DNA from: Angiostrongylus vasorum
Taxonomy: Eukaryota; Nematoda; Chromadorea; Rhabditida; Metastrongylidae
Direction of reading: 5' to 3'
Length of the DNA: 64,000 nucleotides
Assembly (NCBI GenBank): GCA_018806985.1
Contig: JADANN010000018.1
Span: 1,644,501-1,708,500 of the forward strand
The position numbers and the translations under genes were made by a program. Position 1 is the first letter of the stretch. Every line of letters starts with the position of its first letter. The notes under the pieces were generated by a model. That model was given only the letters and a program-made list of their open reading frames with translations. It made no database searches and was not told where the DNA came from. Positions 54,950 through 64,000 of the stretch are shown piece by piece.

Positions 54950-55215
54950 GGGAGTGTAACGAAGTGGCTAGTGATGCAGTCAACTATGTAGCAAGTCACT
55001 CCACTCCCCAACTCTCCTCCATTCCACATTTGAATGCGTCATTTCGCCTATCTTAAAGACTGCAAGGATAGATGACTTGAGCAGCATTCTACGATATCAG
55101 AAGGAAAATGAAATCCTCAAGAATCCGGAACAATATGCTTAGTAATCGAAAACCTTGTGGATGATGAATACGACGAAAACGAATCGAATGCACAAAGTGC
55201 TTGGATCCGTACAGT
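54950..55215 (+). repeat. SINE-B copy with tRNA-like head
   Basis: GGGAGTGTAACGAAGTGGCTAGTGATGC is a good A box region. CTATCTTAAAGACTGC, GAGCAGCATTCTACG, AAAATGAAATCCTCAAG, GGATGATGAATACGACG and AAACGAATCGAATGCACAAAGTGCTTGGATCCG follow in SINE-B order. Confidence 0.7.
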
Positions 55216-55219
55216 AACA

Positions 55220-56820
55220 ATGACGATGAATAATGCTATACTATAAAAAATAATGGAAAAATATCTTCCTGAAGAAAAAGAGATAAATCATAATGACAAG
55301 CTATGAAGAGCTATAAGTTCCAACCAAGGAAAATTCAAGAATATTTGGCATTTCCTCATCGCAAAATATCAAGTTTTCAGTCTGTGGAAGCGAGGGAGGT
55401 GGAAATGTAACCAGTTATATTGAGACTTGTATTATCAGTAGTCTTATTCAGTGTTGAGTGAGTCGAGAGCTAACGCCATATTAGTAGCTCTGCAGATTCT
55501 ATGTTTGAGTTGTCACTAACCTCTTACCAAACCATGGACGCGAGAGAGTCATACTTTCTCTCTAAGATCCTAAACAAAACCGATAAACATCGTATTGGCA
55601 AGGTTCACTGAACATCATATTATCCAACCTGTTCTTGAATTCATCACATTTTATGATGTTGCATGACTGTGTCGAATGTTGACCGATAGGGACAGCTAGA
55701 CAACGAGGACATTTGCACGAAATGATTTTAGAAGCGGCAAAAATGGTGTGTCCTCACTTCCACTTGCCCATGCCATGTTAGTGAGACAGAGCTGTACTCC
55801 CGCGAAAGCCTGGTTTTGATCCTTCAGTGCAGCTTAGGAAAATCCCTTTGACACCGATGAGGGTTTGAATTCCTTTCATTTAAGGCTTTGAGAACCACTT
55901 CAGAAGTCTTTCTGAAGTCGTTGAAAATAGCGCTCTCTTGCGCAAGTGCACTTCGAAATATTTCGAAACCACAACAACACACTAATATGGCCAGTTGTAC
56001 TGAATTCTTTAACAACTTTAGACGTGTGGCCAATCCGTCCTGATGTTCGCATTTCATCTTCTTCACTGGGGTAGCATTTCAAACGTTGAATTTGTGTAGT
56101 GGTGAATTTACGATGCTTAGAATTGGAGTAGTAGACGAACTTATCACTGGATTGATGTTTCAAATAAATTTCTGTCGTCGTTTTTACAGTAAGTCATAGA
56201 ACCACCCAGTCAGCACTTTCAAACTTTTCAACTGGTTATGCCGGCAAATTATCGGTGTACATAAATTCTGAGAGCAATGTCGAAGTCCTCCGATTGGATC
56301 TGTTTCATCGCATCTTCAGAAGCTCTATGTGTAATACCAGTTCGTTAGTTCTTGACGTTCATATGATCATTCACTGATGGATCAGTTTCAGCGCAATGGA
56401 AGGAACAAATAGTTCTACAACATTCCTGGCACTGACATTCCTAATAATGAGAGTACCATCAGCGCTCATTACCTCAATGATTTATCCTTGAACACCGCTT
56501 TCTGAAAGTCCCAGATACCATAATCAACACTGATACAGAAAGAAATTCGAACAGGCTTTCACTCTGCTCATCTCGCTCTAATTCGTGACCCGTGATTTGG
56601 AGTTCTCAACGTGCTAAATTTTGACAAAGCTTAACGTTAAGTTGTAGACGACGACATTAAAGAAGGCATGCCTTCCTTTCTCTTTTTAACAAAGGACCTC
56701 TCATTCGAAGTTCTTATGGTCTGGAAAAAATGGATATCAGAAATCATAGAATTGCTGAAGATATTAGCATTGTGAAGTGGTATGTAGGGATCAGTACTAA
56801 ATTCTCTATGAATAATCTAA
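55220..56820. other. gene-free stretch
   Basis: Two overlapping minus-strand frames of 80-87 codons at 55824-56163 have no recognisable domain. Nothing else supported. Confidence 0.4.
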
Positions 56821-56824
56821 GTAG

Positions 56825-57110
56825 ACCCCCACTCCAGGCCCATCAAACCTCTCATCCCTCTGGGTTCGCAAAATTAGTACTGGACTTTTCCAGTAATGGT
56901 GCACTCCCTCCAATTCAAGAAGGAACGTTGTAGACCGGCTGCCCTGGGACTCCAAGGAGAATCGGCTCACACTCAACCGTATTTATAACGAAGACAAAAA
57001 TCCTTAAGAAGCAGTCGCATCCACATTGAAAAAAATTGAAGACCTATGTGAACGGTGGATAAGAGGAAACGAACTGAATGCAAGAAGTGCTGGGATGCGC
57101 ATAATGTGAT
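56825..57110 (+). repeat. SINE-B copy
   Basis: ACTCCAGGCCCATCAAACC, TCATCCCTCTGGGTTCGC, CTGCCCTGGGACTCCAAGG, GAGAATCGGCTCACACTC, AAAATCCTTAAGAAGCAGTCG and AACTGAATGCAAGAAGTGCTGGGATGCGC. Confidence 0.78.
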
Positions 57111-57114
57111 CCAT

Positions 57115-58005
57115 GGTGAGATCAGATCAGTTAATAAATAAAATGATCAAAAACGTGAAACACGAAAATTGTTATTATTCGTTATTTCCACATTGTAAGA
57201 TCTTATCTACGACACCCGGCTTGTTCTGGGTCGCGAAAACGAGGGCATTTAAAATTAATAGTTTCGGACATAAAATGTCCACGGATTTATTAATATTTTC
57301 TTCTGTGACGTCTTAGATGAACCTACATGGGATTGACTGAAGGTGACCGAAAAACTAACAATTGGGGTTAACATGAATGAATCAAACACTACGCATCCAA
57401 ACACTCCAACTCTTGGACCAGCTTGATTTTCACATATTTAGTTAGCTTTCAGTTAGGCTAGACCTATTCAGTATCAGAAAACGAGCCATGTTATTAACCA
57501 GTAAATAATCTCGTGAAATCCTTCAAATGAAGCAGATTAGCATCATCATGAATGAACAACTAACAACGCTTAACTCACCAGTCAACAGTCAACCATAATC
57601 GGCAAATCGTTGAATAACTCACCCGAGTTTCAGCAAGATTTTCATTTATTCTTGATGCGTGTCAGAACGGCTCACTTAGCTCCGTTCGTCCAAGGGACAC
57701 GAGGAACACCAAACCAAAAGTGCGATGTTTTTCATCTGTACCCTTTTCGTCGAAAAGGTAACCATGGATGACTCGCTGAGTTATGCTGTGGCGTAGCTGG
57801 CGCTTCCGAATGAAAACATCGAATTCCAGAGTTTGCGTGACCCTAATGAGGACGAACTTCCATTGCACGCTGGAGTTAGGCATCCAAGAACACATACAGT
57901 CACGATGACGAGGTAAACCACTCAGAGTTTCTAAATACACAATGGTGACAGGAAATAAGTTAGATGATTACTGATGGCACTAATCGATAGAACTAGCTGA
58001 GAGGA
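57115..58005. other. gene-free stretch with one unassigned minus ORF
   Basis: A 92-codon minus-strand frame at 57662-57940 (contains RQLRHSITQRVIHGYLFDEK) is protein-like in places, but no start, splice pattern or family is clear. Confidence 0.35.
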
Positions 58006-58009
58006 AGGA

Positions 58010-58160
58010 TAAACGAAGGACCCACATGGTGTGGTGGCGAACGCGTCAGCTCCTGGTAAGGGTAATAGCACATTCGTTGTCTACCGCAGTCACCTGCAGT
58101 CCAGAGTTTTTGCAAATATCTCAGCATCATTGTAGTTATTTGGATATTTAGATACATGGA
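58010..58160 (+). repeat. SINE-C copy
   Basis: AAACGAAGGACCCACATGG, GTGTGGTGGCGAACGCGTC, AATAGCACATTCGTTGTCTACCGC, CTGCAGTCCAGAGTTTTTGC and ATATCTCAGCATCATTGTAG. The B box is damaged. Confidence 0.82.
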
Positions 58161-58189
58161 CGTCCTCATTGCTTGAGCGGGTCCCAGCA

Positions 58190-58520
58190 TGATCTCCATT
58201 TTTCGTAGTCTTGCTGGTTTAGCCACTGTGTTTCTGCACACCAAACAGTCGAACATAAGGTGGGCCGGACACGTAATGCGAATGAACAACAACCGATGGA
58301 CAAGAGCCGTTATTGACTGGATTCCTCGGGATCTTAAAAAACACTGCAGGAAGACCACCGACCCGATGGTCAGAGTTCATCACGAAAAGCCTAGAAGAAA
58401 GATGTGGTGCTCAAAGAGCTCCTACAGCAATCAGAACTCACTTAGCTACTCTTGCACGCAACAGGGAAAAATAGAAGATTTATTGGGGTCCCGCTCGAGT
58501 CACTCGACGATCAACGGGAT
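58190..58520 (+). mobile_element. RTE-type LINE, 3' end (frameshifted)
   Basis: RTE-clade non-LTR retrotransposons encode an endonuclease and reverse transcriptase. The C-terminal tail in nematodes has a conserved RWAGHVMR..NRW block. Here IRWAGHVMRMNNNRWTRAV then IDWIPRDL is visible at about 58255-58335. A frame change follows, after which GRPPTRWSE and ITKSLEERC and THLATLARN complete the family pattern, ending at TAG near 58473. Only the 3' end is present, as expected for a 5'-truncated insertion. It is followed by family D in opposite orientation. Confidence 0.85.
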
Positions 58521-58539
58521 TACAGGTGATACAGGTGAC

Positions 58540-58850
58540 AGGTTTCTCTGGAGTTCCGACGTCACCCTGGCCAAAGTCTGCCCCAGGTCGTCACCACCAC
58601 AGGCAGTCGTCGCCTTTGTAGATCGAAGGGAGATTTACCACCATGCGACTAGTTTCATACCAGGACAGTGGTGGATCTTAGTGTTGGTTTACTCTTAGCT
58701 AGGCTTCTTGGTGGAAACGCCGGGCTCGTTCTCAGCTTGAGAGACTGCCGAGGGCGACGAATCCACACCGGTGTAGATCGCAGCCCGACACACAGGAACA
58801 TCTCCCAGCCACGATGAGGCGGTAGAGCGTTGGGACGCCTGGAAGTTAAC
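58540..58850 (-). repeat. family-D repeat, antisense copy
   Basis: On plus: CTGGAGTTCCGACGTCACCC, GGCCAAAGTCTGCCCCAGG, CGTCACCACCACAGGCAGTC, GAGATTTACCACCATGCG, GGTGGATCTTAGTGTTGG and GCCACGATGAGGCGGTAGAG. This is the reverse complement of the 36.1-kb copy. Confidence 0.85.
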
Positions 58851-59169
58851 TATGTGTAATTCCATAACATAACAGTGATAAATACCTGCTACGTTGGAAA
58901 AATTGACGTCTATGGTGCTCCGTCCTCGTGTTGGAGAACAAAAAAAATCATAAACCGTTCCTCAGCATGAGAATCATCACGAAGCTCACGTTCAGAACAC
59001 CATCCGATGAGATCATGAATTCGCAAGAAAAACTACATAAAGAGACGGTGAACAGACAGATGCATATATCTGCACTCAAACTCTGCACGTTTCACTTGAA
59101 ATGCCAATAAAGAGAAATTCTCTGATTGTTGACAAATATTGTCAATGACTTCTCAGCGCTAATAACAGC

Positions 59170-59560
59170 AACCCTTCCAGTGGTTTACCTTCTCATCGTG
59201 ACTGGGAGGTGTGCTTGGGCGTCGGGCTGCGATGTACAGCGGCGGATTCATCCCCATGGCAGGGTCTTCCAAGCTGAGGAGTCCGGAGTTTCCATCAGGA
59301 AGCCCAGCTAAGAGTAAACCAATAACAGGATCCACCACCGTCCTGGTATCAAATTGGTCTCTCTGGTGGCAAATCTCCCTCCGATCCACAAAGGGCGACG
59401 ACTGCCTGTCGTGGTGACCACCTGAGTTTGGCTAGGCTGACCTCGGGACTCCAGGGAAAGACAGTGGCTTTCCTGGAAACAAACAAGTAAAACTCCGAAA
59501 AAGTGGAAACTACGCTAGGGTCCGCACATCCAATGAAGACGACCAATCCGAGTAATTATC
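59170..59560 (+). repeat. family-D repeat
   Basis: From CCTTCCAGTGGTTTACCTTC to AGGGTCCGCACATCCAATG. It includes GGGCTGCGATGTACAGCGG and CCTCCGATCCACAAAGGGCG. The minus frame (59159-59389) keeps TRTVVDPVIGLLLAGLPDG. Confidence 0.85.
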
Positions 59561-59854
59561 CAGTTTGGCTTCGTGTTGATCGGACTTCAGCTTACGAAGG
59601 TCGTAAATGGACCAGAAACAACTGAACGGACGCCTAAGTGCAAATATCTTGGGGGGAAAAGAGTGGACAAGGCAAATTTTTGCTAAGGCTGAGTAAGACA
59701 TGTGTAAAACAGCTAAAATATCCTCATGCAAAGTTATATCAAGAGATATGGAGGTGTATTTAGATGTAATACGCTGAACAAAAAAAGAAATGGAAGACAC
59801 AGAATAACTCAGTGGGAAGAATCGACGGAACGTTGCAAAGATATGACTAAACTT

Positions 59855-59972
59855 CAATAAAACTGAGATATTTGCAAAACTCTGGACCGCAGGTGCTTGC
59901 GGTGGGGAACGAACGCGCTATTGTTCTTTCCGGGGAGTAACGCGTTCACCACCACACCATGCGGGTGTCTTC
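59855..59972 (-). repeat. SINE-C copy
   Basis: On minus: ACCCGCATGGTGTGGTGGTGAACGCG, GCGCGTTCGTTCCCCACCGC, GCACCTGCGGTCCAGAGTTTTGC. It ends near AAACTGAGATATTT on plus. Confidence 0.85.
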
Positions 59973-59974
59973 TT

Positions 59975-60730
59975 GAAGAACTCTATTTCTCAATGCATTA
60001 GTGTAAATATTAAAACGACCGGAGACTGAGCAGTTCCAAAGGGCTTTCTGTTCATGAACCTTAACTCTCAACACCAGCAAGGCTTCACAATACTTCTCTT
60101 TGAACGCTTTAGTTAAAATCTCTTGCCTTGGGCCTTACCATCGTTCAAAATCGCGAACAAAGCAGAAGGAATTGTGATGGAAAAATAGAGTTGACGAGAC
60201 TACAGAGACAATGCGGAAGCTTACGTTTTAAAGGACCCCCCCCACCCCCCCCCCTCGCTGTAACTATGTGTGTGGTTGCATAGAAATACTTCGAACGTGA
60301 TTTTTTAATCTTCGCAGGGGAGTACACTTTTGGCTTATTTCCGTTTGAAGTTTCCTAGTGGATTTCATATTCTGAATTGTAGGGAATGCACGAATGTCAG
60401 TGCTGCTTTCGCGCAAAGCAAAAAACTACTGCTTAGTGTTATTTTTTTGTGGCTCCGGCATTCTCGTCAGTGTTTCAACGACAGAGCGGAATGGTCGTTC
60501 AGCCTTGCTCTTTTCTTTTTGCTATTATCAAGTACATCTGGCTGAAAACAGCTTTTCTAAGAATCGTTGTGACATAAGACAAAGACCTAGATTGATATTC
60601 TTCCTTATATTATTGCTTTGGTATTGCTCTTGTCGCAGATCTTCGTTCTGTTGTTTATTTCAATTTTTGCAGTATTAAACGTCATCTTGAAGGGATTACT
60701 TTAGGTGTGGTATGTTCTGCCTTTCTTTTT
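59975..60730. other. region upstream of tomm-20 with a poly-C tract
   Basis: At about 60234-60256 two C runs (C8, then C11-12 separated by one A) give a G-rich minus strand. Plus frames at 60330-60678 are T-rich and not convincing. This stretch must hold the tomm-20 promoter. Confidence 0.5.
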
Positions 60731-60732
60731 TT

Positions 60733-60749
60733 CTATTTTCTCTTTGCAG
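60733..60749 (+). other. candidate trans-splice acceptor of tomm-20
   Basis: CTATTTTCTCTTTGCAG ends 2 bases before the ATG at 60752, with a strong pyrimidine tract. This supports the start choice. Confidence 0.65.
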
Positions 60750-60751
60750 AA

Positions 60752-63700
60752 ATGAGTCAGACACTGTTTGGCTTCAACAAATCGCGCATCATTATGGCCG
60801 CCGGACTGGCAGGTGCTGCTTTCATAGGATATTGTATTTATTTCGATTATGCTCGAAGATCAGCCCCAGATTACAAGGAGAAAATTCGACGAAGTAGGCT
60901 TTTTCTTCTTATTTACTCAGGTTGGCGAAGATTGCTGGTTTCTTCTTAGTTGTGGTCTTGCATCCTTATAGTACTGTGATCCTACCAACGGTTTACGGCC
61001 TCATCGTGACTGAGAGGTGTTCCTGGGTATCGGGCTGTGATGTGCAGCGGTAGGATTCATCACGCCGGCAGGGTTTCCCAGACTGAGAAGGAGTTCGGCG
61101 TTTCTGTCAGGAAGCCCAGCTAAGAGCAAACCAGTACTATGATCCACCACCGTCCTGGTATCAGTCTAGTCGCATGGCTGCAAATCTCCCTCTGATCCAC
61201 AAGGAGTGCGACTTCCTGTGGTGGTGAGGACCTGGAGCACCCTTTCCCGAGACTAACCTCGGGGCTCCAGGGAAACACATTGCGTAAACCAGCAAAACTC
61301 CGAAAGATGGAGATTATGCTGGGTCCCTCACAACTAGTGAGGACGTGGGGTCAAAGTATCCAAGTAAGTAAATGTAGTTCTGTGAGATGGTTGATAATTA
61401 AAAATGATGTGAACTGTAAGTTCACTATTTCTCTGATTTCATTTGAATGATGAGGTGTCTTCAGGTTTTCTGATTGTTCATTCGGGAAAGGCTCAAGGGG
61501 TAGTTTTCCTATTTATTTGATCCTGAAGATGAACGTCCGATATTATGCGAAATGAGGTAATTTTAAGTAAGGGATATGTCTTAGAAGATGTACACCACTA
61601 TTCTTCACGGTATTTTATGATCTATGTTCAACTATGGACCCATTTGGCGCAGTGGTCGGTGGCGCCCTTCAGTACACACGTGGGATCGATTCCCGCGCCC
61701 ATGGCTCACCAAGCCTTCCATACTGCCGGGCTCGGCAAATTAGTACTAGACTTGTCTGGGAGGATGGCAGATTGGCAGCACGGGCTCGATACATCGGTAG
61801 ACCACCGTGAGTCATTGTAAAGGCCAGATATGCGTTCAGTCACCTTCAACGATGCTTAATGAAGTCGAATGTATGGCGCATCCCTCAGGGGTTGATCAAC
61901 GCCGAGAACTTTATCTTTTATGTTCAACATTTGTTTTTACTGACTTGTTAGCGAGCTTTGCACTTTTTGTTTCCCTGTTGTCCACCACATTCTGTTGTTT
62001 AGTAGTTCCCCTCCAGTAGCTTGCTGGAATTTATGTGAAAAGCTCATATTTCGTGCAAAATTTAATAATGATATACTTCAGACCGTCGTGAGAAGGCCAG
62101 GGCTCGTGCTGGAGGTGCAGCAGCAGGTCGGAGCGGCGCTGTTTCTTCGCAACTACCTGATCCTTCGGATTCGGCGTCTATGCAGGCGTACTTTTTACAG
62201 GAAGTACAACTTGGAGAGGAGTTCATGGCTAGTGGTTAGTGTGTTAAATTGTTCGACTTGAGCTTTATGTGAGCGGAAGTAGAGGTGCAACGGTGTCTGT
62301 ACGAATACCATTTGAAAATTTGTTTAATTGTGAAGCCGTATTGGATAGTGGAAGTCGAAACCCATAGATTCTATTCAATATGGTGGGAATCTTTGATTGC
62401 CTTGTCGAACCAGCAGGACTGTATATGGAATAACATCATGTTTTGCTCAAGGCCATCTTCATTCTTTATAGGATTTTTTCGTCTAAGACAGTTTGTTCAA
62501 CATCGATAAAATTAATCTTGGTTCCTTGTGAATGTTCGTGGGGCATCTTAAAGAACCTTAAGCTTTAACACTTCGTGTTTCCTGAACAAAAATACAAATG
62601 AACATCTTAAAGAGTAAGTCAGAATCTCACGAAGACCTAACAGTTTTTCCTGCACTTTTTCATTTTTCGTTCTGTTTTTAAAAAAACTGTACCATCGTTC
62701 TTTGCAGCTAATACAGTAGTCTGTAGCGGTGTAATAAAAGAAGTGGTCCCATAGTTGATTATAAAATGAATTTCAGTGAATATGACATAGACGGTCTTTT
62801 TACAAGGATTTCATTAGCGACTTATGTAGATATTTCTACCTCACTTATAAATACTTTATTCTCCAAAGACGGAATTCATGAGGTCTAGAACGGTTTTTTC
62901 ATTCTTTTTTGTACCATCCGTTCATCACAACTACTGTGCGGATTCAGAAGTTCTTGCATTCGATCCGTTGCCCTCGCATCCGTTGTCCACTGAGGTCTTC
63001 TAAAATTTTTGTGTGTGGGTTTGGTTGCTGCTTGAAGATTTCCCTTTCATCATGTCGCTGAATGCTGATCTAGTCGATTCTCTCTGCAGTCCTGGGATGG
63101 CTGGACTCCGTTCCCACTTGGACTGCAGAGAATGGACCTTTCACAGAAAAGTTTTATACCAATTTCTCGACCAAAAAGGGATAAACGGCTTGATGGGCCA
63201 GAGACGGCCGGATGAACACCGTGCTCGTGATGATGTTCGGCATTATCACCACTCCGTTATCCGCCGTCCTACAATTATTATGCTGCAACTAATTGTTTGT
63301 GCTTCATTTCATGTTGTCGTTGGTTTTATGAAGGTGGGCAACGATCTTCGAGCAATGACCATCATTGCTTACTAACTTACTGTGGTACTTCGACGGCCCA
63401 TTTCACGAATGGTGTGAGCTGCAGGGTTGATTTCGTGGAATGCATGGCACATTCATCAAGGATTCGTCAACGCCGAGAGCCTTATCCTTTACGTCTTTAT
63501 CGGTTCTTCACGAATGACACTGGCGTACGTTGATCCGGCCTCAAGAAGAGCGTGAAGATTGGCGTCTGAGGAGACTGTTCCAGAATTAGGCTAGTGCCCA
63601 TTCATCGGTTGGGTCATTTCCTCGCGTTGTAGATGGGAACGCCCAGTGAATGTGGTATTGAAGGTGGTTTATTGCTGTTGGGCAATTTGTTCTTTTTGAT

Positions 63701-64000
63701 TCGTGACGTTGCCTTTCCGCGATGTCCTTAGGTTAACATTACAAGGTTTTGCTAGCTTTTATGGATCAGGGGAGAAGCTTTTTTGTCGGTAGCGATTCTT
63801 GCAACCAATCGTCTTATCAGTTGTTTCTAACATGATATTAGGTTGGATATAAATGTGCCTATGAAGGTAAAAAGTCTATCATCTGTTCACGGCCGGTATA
63901 ACACGCTGAATCCACTGAGCAACATAATGTTTACAAAAAACCTCATTGGGTGATTTTTTTGACATTGATTTCGTTTTCAGGTAATGTTGAAGAAGGCGCA
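60752..64000 (+). CDS. tomm-20: TOM20 / tomm-20, mitochondrial import receptor (5' part)
   Basis: TOM20 is an outer-membrane receptor that binds amphipathic presequences and passes them to the TOM pore. Exons are 60752-60893, 62082-62234 and 63981 onward, with matching phases (1, then 1). The 105 residues visible run from MSQTLFGFNKSRIIMAAGLA through the signal-anchor GAAFIGYCIYFDYARR and the basic linker KIRRNRREKARAR. An Ala/Gly/Ser linker follows, then MQAYFLQEVQLGEEFMASGN, the start of the presequence-binding TPR-like domain. The end of the window cuts it at VEEGA. About 80-90 residues should lie beyond. Intron 1 holds family D and SINE-A in sense, intron 2 a SINE-B and a SINE-A fragment. 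The order of features matches the C. elegans TOMM-20 protein as I know it. Confidence 0.95.
60985..61375 (+). repeat. family-D repeat in tomm-20 intron 1
   Basis: From CCAACGGTTTACGGCCTCATCG to GACGTGGGGTCAAAGTATCCAAGTAAGTAA. It contains TCAGGAAGCCCAGCTAAGAG and CTCCCTCTGATCCACAAGG. The GTAAGTAA end is the same as at 15.42 kb. Confidence 0.88.
61630..61925 (+). repeat. SINE-A copy in tomm-20 intron 1, near intact
   Basis: CATTTGGCGCAGTGGTCGG (A box), GTGGGATCGATTCCCGCGCCC (B box, about 61681-61697), CTCACCAAGCCTTCCATACTG, GACTTGTCTGGGAGGATGGC, TTAATGAAGTCGAATGTATGG and GATCAACGCCGAGAACTTTATC. It carries a small insertion (ATTGGCAG) relative to the others. Confidence 0.93.
62925..63270 (-). 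repeat. SINE-B copy in tomm-20 intron 2
   Basis: On minus: GGCGGATAACGGAGTGGTGATAATGCCG, CACGGTGTTCATCCGGCCG, TTTATCCCTTTTTGGTCGAG, AAGTGGGAACGGAGTCC, CATCCCAGGACTGCAGAGAG and GAATCCGCACAGTAG at its 3' end. Confidence 0.8.
63408..63505 (+). repeat. SINE-A 3' fragment
   Basis: GATTTCGTGGAATGCATGGC, ACATTCATCAAGGATTCGTC and AACGCCGAGAGCCTTATCC followed by TTTACGTC. This is the 3' third of the element only, as expected after 5' truncation. The following 63510-63980 shows nothing I recognise. Confidence 0.8.

Overview
The window is eukaryotic. It shows many short cis-spliced exons with GT..TTTCAG introns, candidate trans-splice acceptors just upstream of start codons, and a nematode cuticle collagen. 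NOP56, TOM20 and collagen orthologues recall Caenorhabditis, while the dense load of tRNA-derived SINEs, Penelope-like and RTE-type retroelements suggests a parasitic clade V (strongylid, possibly hookworm) genome. Placement is by inference from family knowledge; no search was run.

Layout, all on + unless said. (1) 1-1.9 kb: SINE fragments and a ~205-bp tandem duplication in front of the first gene. (2) 1.91-8.19 kb: 13-exon nol-56/NOP56 gene (box C/D snoRNP core), whose exon 11 has an apparent one-base insertion. (3) 8.3-26 kb: gene-poor, full of SINEs; tandem Penelope pseudo-LTRs at 19.7-20.1 kb; one speculative small gene at 20.7 kb and a GH18-like minus-strand scrap at 13.5 kb. (4) 26.4-30.3 kb: a three-exon candidate gene for a small secreted protein of unknown family. 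(5) 30.5-31.8 kb: decayed Penelope-like element with a GIY-YIG endonuclease remnant, bracketed by inverted arms. (6) 32-43 kb: microsatellites (TA, CA, GTGC) and SINEs. (7) 43.5-51.4 kb: four-exon gene for a 177-aa two-transmembrane protein; an apparent terminal exon of a minus-strand gene sits in its first intron. (8) 52.7-53.7 kb: two-exon cuticle collagen, 305 aa. (9) 54-60 kb: repeats, including an RTE LINE 3' end. (10) 60.75 kb to the window end: 5' part of tomm-20 (TOM20), running off the edge.

The genes have no shared pathway: rRNA modification, cuticle, mitochondrial import and an unknown membrane protein. What unites the window is its repeat ecology. There are at least three tRNA-headed SINE families (here SINE-A, -B, -C), a ~380-bp family (here D) that keeps a long minus-strand reading frame in several copies, Penelope-like termini and an RTE end. 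They fill introns and intergenic space but not the exons I could define.
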